Shown here: in pieces, positions 26,890-34,031 of the stretch | Position numbering within the stretch: position 1 is the first letter of the stretch | How the letters are laid out: every line of letters starts with the position of its first letter | Assembly: GCA_003427395.1 (NCBI GenBank) | Contig: BFEA01000156.1 | Span: forward strand, 2,588,436-2,622,466 | DNA: 34,031 bases | Direction: 5' to 3' | From: Chara braunii | Taxonomy: Eukaryota > Streptophyta > Charophyceae > Charales > Characeae | Translations under genes and position numbers: made by a program | The notes under the pieces: model-generated | What the model was told of the DNA's origin: nothing | The model's input: the letters and a program-made list of their open reading frames with translations, nothing else | The model's database searches: none

Positions 26890-29409
26890 TCAGGAAGTAG
26901 AGAGCGCCAGGTGTTCTTGGTCATAGTCTTGCATGAGGTTCCTTCTGGTGATCTTTGCTGTCACTGGATCCAGGGTCTCCTGGACGACTTCCTCATTACC
27001 AAGGCAGCTTGACGTGGAAGGGGAGCCTTCTGCATCAAAGCCCTGGAGAATGTGGCCAAACGAGCTGACCGCTTTGACAGGAGTATCCAGAGAGGGTGAA
27101 CTGACGTTGATTGGTTGATGAGGTCTGGAACCAGACCTGGAAGAGCTCTCAGAGATGTTGATCACCTGTGTGGCACAGCGGGGCAGACGTGCAGGGGGAG
27201 GGGTCATGTTCGCTGAGAGTCGTTTGATCAGCTGTTGTACGGGAGGGATCCAGCTGTTGGGGGTTGATTGTGGTTGCCAAAGACTGGGGTGATTGGGGAA
27301 GGGGCTGTGGGCAATTGTGTCTGACGCTGTGTTCTGTTGGGTAGGTAGCGGGAGGATGGGAGGTTGTGCTTGGTTTGTGTGCAAGGCAGACGTGATCAAC
27401 TGTTGTGCCTGTGTTGTGAGAGACGGGCCTGATGGCGGTCTGTCGTTGGTCTTATGGATGCGAGGTCTTTTCGCCGTGCGTGCACCAGCCTGCTTGCCTC
27501 TGCGACCATTCCTGGGCCTCTTCTGCTTGGGCCTCTGTATGGTCAAGGTAGCCGCTGCAGCAATTGCAGGTGTGGTATGTGCTGGTTGCATGGGAGGGGG
27601 ACGGGGAGTGTGATGTGGTGGAGTGTTGATCTGTGGGGCCGAGGGAGGCCTTGCATGTGTACCTGGCAGGGGGGCAGCAGTAGGGGAGCAGTGGATTGGT
27701 GGAAGGTGTGGCTGGGGATTCAGTGGGAGGCTGGAAGAGGGGGCCTGGACGTTGGTTGTCGTGGTCCTATTGGGAGTCCTGAGATTGACAGAGGCAGGCG
27801 AGGGTGTGTTGGCAGGTCGGTCATTCAGCGAAGCAGTAAACGAGAGGGTCGTTTGCCTGGACCTGCTGCGCTGCACCATGTCGTTGGCCGGTGATCTTGC
27901 TCTGCGTCTTGAGGAGGGAGTCTTGGCTCGGTCGGTCTCTTCTGGGAGGAGGATGGCTGCGAATCTCTTGGCAAAAGGGACTTCCTTCAGGGAGGGGTGC
28001 TCCAAAAGTTGTTCAGCTGTGCTCTTGGGGTTGTCGATGAGCCTCTCCAAAAGGCTAGTCATCTTTTTCCTCATGAAGAGGAAAGTGACTTGTGCTAGTA
28101 CGGCCTGTCTCCATTCGGTCTCGAGTCGCTGCTGGAAATCCGACATCCTTGTGATGTCTGAAGGGGCATCTGAATCGAAGAAGTCGAGGTTGGCGATGTA
28201 GTACCATATGAAGTGATCAAACCATGTGATGGACTTGCCGCAGTTCGTGGTGCAGGTGCATTTGAGATATGGTCTGCCCGTGTTCCACATCTTCTTCACT
28301 TCCTCTAGAGTCTGAGGGGCCCATGGGAAACCTTTTTGTACCAAAACCTGTCTGGAGACGGAGCACTTAGTCTTATCAAGGATGGCCAGTATGGGGAAGC
28401 TACCGTCAAAGGCAGGTCTGTTGTTGGGGAGGTGAAGTGCAAAGTTGTCTGCAGCGTCCTTGCATTTCTCCATATCCTTGTCTGAGAGATTTGCTAGGGC
28501 TTTGTAAGCTTCGACAGAGATCGGGGCCGCGTAGTTGAAGTTGTCTAAGTGCCATAGCTTGTGTGAGACGTGCTTGCTCCGTCTTTCTATCCAAGAGCTA
28601 GATTCTAATGGGAGAAAATGGCTGTCCTGTGCAAGTTTGTGTGTTCTGCCAGAACTATCTGCTGCAGTGGAGGGAGTGGCGAGGACAACATTCAATCTTT
28701 TCTCTTGCTGTTTCTCTAGGTAGTCTATCTTGGCTTGCGTCAGTCCGATCCGTCTTCTTCTCTCCTGTCTTTTGACATTCACTTGTTCCGATACGTCTAT
28801 ATCCCCGACGTTTGTGAGGTGGGCCGTGCTATAACCAAAGTTTTCCAGGATCGTTTTTTCCCCATTAGCGATAATTTTGCAGATTTCCCTATTCTCTATT
28901 CTGTTTCTAGAGACAATGATCGGGGCACTGAGGGCGAGGGCCTGGATTTTCCTGTCTAGGACCTCTGAGGTGGACTCATAGATTCCACTGAGAACCGCCC
29001 AGTCACTAAAAGTGAGTGTCTCTATCAAAAAGGGAGTCTGTGAAGCTTCGTGGACAGTGCGGAGGACGTCCCTGGGTAAGGTCATCATCACCAGTTGCGA
29101 GTGTGCAGTCGGCGACTGGAGAGTAGCGAAGGGCGCAACATGGGGGGCCAACTCTGCATGCCATCCTCTGTTGACATTTTCCTGGTCCTGCACATAGTAG
29201 GGGTACGAATTAGTAAGGTCGTGTAGAAGAGATAGTTGTATAACCAGAAATGCATTTGAGGTGGGCAAGTGGGTGTGTACAGCCTGGGTCCTACGTATAT
29301 CAAGGAACTGGTAAGGGGGAGGGGGGTTGTCTTTTTCTGTCTGGAGGGTGAACAGAGACTTGTAGCAGGGTGGGCGTTTCCTGTGTTCCAGGTGGTCCTG
29401 TTCGTGCAT
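26890..29409 (-). CDS. 839-residue protein of unknown family, intact
   Basis: This is the longest frame in the window and has no break. Residues 1-490 look globular; 213-240 are strongly basic and helical (KRQERRRRIGLTQAKIDYLE). A Cys cluster YLKCTCTTNCGKSITWFDHF lies at 381-400 (C384, C386, C390, H399), a possible metal site. Residues 495-720 are Pro/Ser/Thr-rich and disordered, with a nuclear-localisation-like block at 626-651 (RPKQKRPRNGRRGK...AKRPR). VINISESSS at 749-757 resembles a SUMO-interacting motif. The start is supported by a TATA box 59 bases upstream. It may be the first ORF of the RT element downstream or a host gene. Function unknown. Confidence 0.75.
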   Translation of the reverse strand: MHEQDHLEHRKRPPCYKSLFTLQTEKDNPPPPYQFLDIRRTQAVHTHLPTSNAFLVIQLSLLHDLTNSYPYYVQDQENVNRGWHAELAPHVAPFATLQSPTAHSQLVMMTLPRDVLRTVHEASQTPFLIETLTFSDWAVLSGIYESTSEVLDRKIQALALSAPIIVSRNRIENREICKIIANGEKTILENFGYSTAHLTNVGDIDVSEQVNVKRQERRRRIGLTQAKIDYLEKQQEKRLNVVLATPSTAADSSGRTHKLAQDSHFLPLESSSWIERRSKHVSHKLWHLDNFNYAAPISVEAYKALANLSDKDMEKCKDAADNFALHLPNNRPAFDGSFPILAILDKTKCSVSRQVLVQKGFPWAPQTLEEVKKMWNTGRPYLKCTCTTNCGKSITWFDHFIWYYIANLDFFDSDAPSDITRMSDFQQRLETEWRQAVLAQVTFLFMRKKMTSLLERLIDNPKSTAEQLLEHPSLKEVPFAKRFAAILLPEETDRAKTPSSRRRARSPANDMVQRSRSRQTTLSFTASLNDRPANTPSPASVNLRTPNRTTTTNVQAPSSSLPLNPQPHLPPIHCSPTAAPLPGTHARPPSAPQINTPPHHTPRPPPMQPAHTTPAIAAAATLTIQRPKQKRPRNGRRGKQAGARTAKRPRIHKTNDRPPSGPSLTTQAQQLITSALHTNQAQPPILPLPTQQNTASDTIAHSPFPNHPSLWQPQSTPNSWIPPVQQLIKRLSANMTPPPARLPRCATQVINISESSSRSGSRPHQPINVSSPSLDTPVKAVSSFGHILQGFDAEGSPSTSSCLGNEEVVQETLDPVTAKITRRNLMQDYDQEHLALSTS

Positions 29410-29461
29410 TGTTGGTGGTGATGGGGGAGGTAATTCTAATAGGACCGAAATACACCAGGGG

Positions 29462-29468
29462 TTTTATA
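29462..29468 (-). promoter_or_regulatory. TATA box upstream of the 839-codon ORF
   Basis: TATAAAA on the minus strand ends 52 bases before the ATG at 29409, which would give a start site near 29435 and a leader of about 25 bases. It supports the chosen ATG and an active transcription unit. Confidence 0.5.
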
Positions 29469-29469
29469 A

Positions 29470-32400
29470 GGAGGGGAGTAGACCTGGGTCTATCTCAATC
29501 TTGTCCTGTTGTTCGGTATAGTTTGTAGGGAAGGTGTAGACTCCTTAGATTACGGGAAGTGGGATTTGGGACGGGGAACGTACTGCCCTATAGTACTGTA
29601 ATCTTGTTTTTGGATTACCAGGGACATAGGAAAAATAGTCAGTAAGAACTATCATTCCGGGAACCTTTTGTGTATGAGGGGAGCAGGATGAAGAGAAGGG
29701 CAAGGTTTCAGAGTTGTCCTGGAGTACTATCCTGATATGAGCGGGAATTCTGGAGTCTTACGAGTAATTTTCTTCCTTAGTCTAGGGGCATCATAACTGT
29801 TTCAGAGAGAAGGGGCCGAAATTGTGGGTTTGGATTGTGCGTCTTACTGAGGGTATCACCAAGTCAGGGATGTATTCTCGGAGGAGTACAGTCTGTGTAT
29901 CGGCGGGGGTTACCGAGTGGTTAACAAATGAAGCTTATATAGGAAGGTTTGGGTAGAACCTGGTTGGCAGAATATTATTGACCACGTCCTCGTTATGGGG
30001 GATTCGTTTTGGGTATAAAACGGGGCTACCAAGCAAAGAGAGCGGAGAAACAGGGGGAGAGGGATATGTGAGGGAATGGAGTGTAGACTTAGGACTGGGA
30101 GTGGAGGTGTGTCGTAAGACATGTGACCAGAGTTTGCAGGGTAGGGAGTGCTGCAGTGTATCTTTCAGTTGGACCTAGAAACTCAGATTATACATCGCAA
30201 GCTATTTTACGTGGATTTGGTAACGAAGGTCGTAGTCGATCCAGGTTGTAAGAGCTTCAAGGATGGTAGGGAGAGAGGGGAGTATTTCGAGAAAAGGAGT
30301 CTAATCTTTTATAAGGGCCTACGATAAAAAATCGTTATTCCAGATGGGCTAGCCAAGGTAGGTGTACTAACCTGGGGAGGGTTGCCGAGGGATAACACGG
30401 CGACCTATAGAGCTAGAAGTTCGATAACTCCCTAAAGTAACAGGGGTGAGGGGTCAAAGACAATTCACAAACAAGCAGGATTTTTATGTGTTATATGTTC
30501 CTTGTTCATTTTCTTTTCCTTTTGATCATGTTTTCAAGTCATTTTTTTATTTTATTCTTTTCATTTTCTATTCTAGCAGATGGTACATCTTGGCATGGGG
30601 GAGGTTGGCGGGGGAAGGTGAAACCAAGGGTGCTCTGGAGAGTAAGTTGGGGGTGGAGAAGCTGAGAAGGGGAAGAGGGCGTGCGTGCTTGACAGGTAGC
30701 TGGGGGTTATTGCATAGGGGCAGCATTTCGCTATGTGAGGAAACGCACCAGTCAAGAATCGGTAGTGGCTGAGCATGTTGGGTGCTAGGCAGGGGAGGGT
30801 GGGAGGGAAAAAAAGACAGCAGTAAGGGAGACGGCAACAAGTTCAGCTATCAACAAAGTTTATAGCAAAGTAACTAACAACATCAGGTGGTTAAGTAATC
30901 AGCATAGAGCAATCACACGGGGAATTCGAACAAGGCTCAGTAACGGAAAAGGGAATTATGTGAGAACAAGGATAAAAAGATGGAGGGCGTGGTCATAGGT
31001 TTGTTTTTGCCGGAGTTGTATAGACTTAATCAAACGGGCTTTAAAATCGTTATTTTAGTGTTAGCTAGTTATGTGCAGGGATGGTATAACAGAATGTGTC
31101 AGGACTGGGTAGGGGAGGAATGAGCAGGTGAGGTGAGTTTTCTTTGGAATGTATGTGAGGAAGACTAAAATAAGGGATGCAGGATAAGGGTAAATGGTCA
31201 TAGTCAGTGGGAAGGAGGTTAGACTCATACTAGCGACATACCCAGGGTGGATCTTGTCAAGATCCTGTTCTTTTTTATGGATAACGCATTCCCTATCTCT
31301 AATTGCTTACGGTGTGTAGTACAGGGAAGAAGTTGAGGGGAAATTATATGAGGTCTTGAGAGATTGGGGAAAACCAGGTTTTAATGGGAGAACGAAAACC
31401 TTCTGAAGCGGAGTTGGTTAATATGGGGGAAGGGGTGGTAGGAGAGGATGGTCAGTCTAGGAAGAAGTACTGACCTGAGAAAAGTTCTCGGGGAAAAGAG
31501 CGGCTATATGGAGGGCGTGCAGTTTAGGACTTCTGAGTATAAGGGCTATACATGCACAACTATCTACTTATCTATATTTTTTGGGTCTGCTTTTGAGTGG
31601 TTTCTTTTGAATTATTTTCATTGCAATGGTGGTTGGTCTACTATGATCCGAGGTTGGTAGGTGAGGGGAGGTGTGCCTGAGGGTTTTCAGGAGTAATCAT
31701 TCTGCTGAGGAAGTTGGGGGTAGAGGAGCTAAGAGGGTGTAAGATACTAAGATCTCCGTTGGTGGAGAGGGTTTTCATCTTGGAGAGAGAACGGGGTGAT
31801 GTTGCTGTCTTGGGGGTGCTATTTTATGGAGGGGGGAGGTGCGAACGGTAAATCATGTTGTAGGGGGGTTAGAGTGAGTGTGAGGGTATATTTGGAAACC
31901 CTGGTGTAAAGTGGCGAAAGCATTGTCAAGGGCTTTGCGGAGGGGAGGAGTTTCAAAAAACTCTTGGAAGACATATCATGGGAAAGAGTTCTTGAAGGCA
32001 GGAAGAAGAGATGTGTGTACTGAGCGTGTCAATTAGTTGAGTTTTCAATTCGCAAGTTCTTGTGCTGTCATACTCACGTCGGCGCCTATAGCTGCAGAGA
32101 GTTACGCGCTTTCAACACGGAGTTTATAATGCGAAGATGAGCTAGGTAGACCTAATAGGTGATCGCTTAGCGTATCTGTGCGCGAAGCTTCACGTTGAAG
32201 AGAATAGACTCATTAGGCTATATTACCTATTCGCCTGCGCCTTCAAAAAGCAGACGGACAGAGTTTGTGAGCCTAGAGGGAGAAGAACAAAGACCGGACC
32301 CTTTGCGTCGTACACACAATAGATCGCAAGGGCAAACTGTAACCAACGGCGAATATAATGACTGTGAAAACAAAAACATGAATTATGTTGATAACTTGTT

Positions 32401-33780
32401 AGTTTATTACCCTCTCTCCCTTATCTGCGGGTCATAGCAGTTCCAATCAACACTCAGTTGCTGCCCTTCCTGACGAACTCTCTTTTGTCAGTTCCCTCTC
32501 GACTGCAACCTCTCTCAGGACAAGATGATAGGGCCCATCGTCAAGAAACCGTGCATTCTCCTCTTCTACCAACCTCCGCCCGTGGTTCTATCATGGAGTT
32601 CCGAAACATCGCACAGGCAAGAGGCATTTTATAGTGATAACATTTTAGCAATAAAAGGTGTCGTTCCCTACACAAGCAGGCATTTGCCACGTAGACATGT
32701 CGGTAAATAACCTCAAATAGATTATTTATATTACTATTAAAAACCTGATATTACTTGAGATGATGATTAACCCTCGATTCCTTTGGAGGTGAGATTTTTT
32801 TAATTTTTATTCCTCAAGTACCTACTGTACACATCTACTGGTGAGAAAAAGGTGTGATCGGATAGTGTGGAAGGGAGCACTAGCTAAAATGGTGTAGGTT
32901 GGCGGTAGCAAAGGAGCGGCCGGGAGGGGCAGGGAGAGGGTCGTCATATAGTTGCAAGAGGGTATGTCGAGTGTTTAGGACAAGATTTCCATCGTCGATC
33001 CTTCAGGTCCATATGAACGGGGGAAAAAAATTGAAGGGAGGTGCATGTGGGGGGGCGAAGAAAGGGGCAAGAAGGACGGAGCGTGAGACAGAGGGGAGCG
33101 GATGCGTGCGGTCATGTGGTTGGTGGAAGGGCGGGGGAAAGGAAGTTTTCCAATCGAAACTGTACAGGGTAGGTTACTGAAGTCGTTTATGTGCATCTGA
33201 GAGAGTCGCGTAACGGACCAAGACACACATCTTGATATCGCAGTAAGCCAGCTCGAGGTTCTTATAGCAAAACATGCAGAAAAAAAAGTTACGACATTGG
33301 GATTGAACATCTAATCAGGATCTTGGATTGATTGTACCAGTGCGGAGGGTGAGACTATTGTAATGTAGGGTGCCTTCTAGTTTTCAGGGAGGTGACGACT
33401 GCGAGTTTCCGTCAAGTAGATCTGTTTCCTTTATGATTGTGGAATCAGAGAGCGACACTACAGTCCGCAGTCACGTCAAACACCATCGAGAGACTGTATG
33501 TTCTATGACGGACTAAATTGTGATTTTCGTTTTACACTACTAATCCAAGAGAGGCGGGGATGACTGTTTTCGAGTAGGTTCAGTCCGGGTGCGACAGGTT
33601 GAAGAATTGTTGGACCATGATTTCGAAAAGGGTGAGGAACGAGAGAGAAAGAAACGGGGGGTGTATGGGGGTTGGGGGGAAGACGGTGAGCAAGAGGGAG
33701 TGGTTAGTTCGTGAATGTGAGCTTTATTTGTTAGAAGGAAGTGTGACTGAGTATATGTTTGAAAAATTGTTGAGGGCGGT
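29470..33780. other. Unassigned right-hand region
   Basis: About 4.3 kb with only short, low-complexity frames. The + strand is somewhat G-rich. A T-rich run ending TTCTATTCTAGCAG (about 30530-30587) resembles a 3' splice acceptor on +, but no exon can be confirmed. No RNA gene or transposon motif was recognised. Confidence 0.4.
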
Positions 33781-33787
33781 GGGAATA

Positions 33788-33906
33788 GGGAGTGTATGAC
33801 TACGAGAATAACCCTTGGCAAGGGTCAGGGGAGAAAAGTGTTATAGGGGCGGAGAGAGCGAGGGAGTGTAAGACCACGAGGATAATTCTTGGCAAAGGTG
33901 AGCGAG
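33788..33906. repeat. Diverged tandem repeat, period 74 bp
   Basis: GGGAGTGTATGACTACGAGA at 33788 recurs with changes at 33862, continuing through ATAA...CTTGGCAA.GGT. Two units of about 45 similar bases are visible. Confidence 0.6.
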
Positions 33907-33937
33907 GAAGAAAGCTGCAGGGGAGCTGTGTGTTAGG

Positions 33938-33975
33938 CTGTCTCTTATACACATCTAGATGTGTATAAGAGACAG
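33938..33975. other. Nextera mate-pair junction adapter (artefact)
   Basis: CTGTCTCTTATACACATCT (33938-33956) is followed directly by its reverse complement (33957-33975). This is the 19-bp Tn5 mosaic end in head-to-head form, the junction adapter of Nextera mate-pair libraries. It is not genomic sequence. Confidence 0.97.
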
Positions 33976-34031
33976 GCGTTGGACAGCTGCGCGTTGTCTG
34001 AGTACTGAACGTCGTGTGCTTGCAATAAAGT
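33976..34031 (+). other. Mis-joined 56-bp copy of 22460-22515 (artefact)
   Basis: The 56 bases after the adapter are identical and in the same orientation to 22460-22515. A fragment of about 11.5 kb (22460-33937) circularised through the adapter would give exactly this order: fragment end, adapter, fragment start. The true sequence therefore ends at 33937. Confidence 0.93.

Noticed and set aside
27293-28201. Long open frames on + opposite the 839-codon ORF
   Set aside because: They are antisense shadows created by the Pro/Ser/Thr-rich part of the minus-strand gene.
29900-29945. GTTACCGAGTGGTTAA resembling the A box of a Ser/Leu tRNA
   Set aside because: No B box (GGTTCGANNCC) and no cloverleaf can be formed downstream.
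33938-33975. Perfect 38-bp palindrome as a natural transposon end or hairpin
   Set aside because: It is the synthetic mosaic-end junction adapter, and the DNA after it duplicates 22460-22515.
1-34031. CRISPR array, bacterial operon, rRNA or complete tRNA gene
   Set aside because: No regularly spaced repeats with unique spacers, no ribosome-binding-site-led gene clusters, and no rRNA or tRNA signature seen.

Overview
The window looks like eukaryotic nuclear DNA from a large, repeat-rich genome. I see no operons, no bacterial genes, and no complete host gene that I can name. What it holds is mostly decayed retroelements: Ty3/Gypsy LTR elements, one of them a chromodomain-bearing chromovirus, and a reverse transcriptase (RT) resembling Penelope/telomerase RTs. 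A small hAT remnant, many microsatellites, purine-rich DNA and short foldback sequences fill the rest. The mix fits a streptophyte green alga or plant (a Chara-like genome is my guess, low confidence); nothing in the sequence proves the species. The right end carries a mate-pair library adapter, so the window is probably an entire short scaffold.

Layout. 1-1.7 kb: Ty3/Gypsy gag on +, broken by a frameshift. 1.7-3.3 kb: non-coding DNA with (CT)n, (CA)n, a foldback and a 42-bp tandem duplication. 3.3-5.4 kb: chromovirus pol remnant on + (RNase H tail, integrase, GPY/F module, chromodomain); the integrase catalytic Glu codon is now a TAG stop. 5.4-9.5 kb: mostly unassigned, with GGCC palindromes, a CCAGT minisatellite, a near-perfect hairpin (6624-6666), an inverted-repeat element (6927-7134) and a possible promoter plus first exon (7322-7700). 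9.56-9.91 kb: polypurine tract plus a 347-bp LTR. 10.1-19.2 kb: a long minus-strand Ty3/Gypsy-like element, bounded by similar ~0.5-kb direct repeats. Read leftwards it has LTR, Met-type primer binding site, gag, protease, linker ORF, integrase tail, then three reading frames in the position where an env-like gene would sit. The RT/RNase H/integrase core is missing, and a hAT transposase fragment lies near its left end.

19.2-23.1 kb is A-tract and purine-rich DNA with a 10-bp minisatellite, a 173-bp tandem duplication, candidate splice sites on the minus strand, and a strong hammerhead ribozyme candidate on the minus strand (21574-21634). 23.2-25.3 kb holds the Penelope/telomerase-like RT, also on minus and broken by frameshifts. 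26.9-29.4 kb holds the only long intact gene, an 839-codon minus-strand ORF with a TATA box 59 bases upstream of its ATG. Beyond 29.5 kb I recognise nothing until the adapter.

The most interesting set is on the minus strand from 29.4 to 21.6 kb: an intact ORF of unknown family, then a decayed Penelope/telomerase-like RT, then a (CA)n tract, then a hammerhead with a very short helix III. From published work as I remember it, Penelope-like retroelements often carry minimal hammerheads. The three parts may therefore be one retroelement, but their linkage is inferred from strand and order only.
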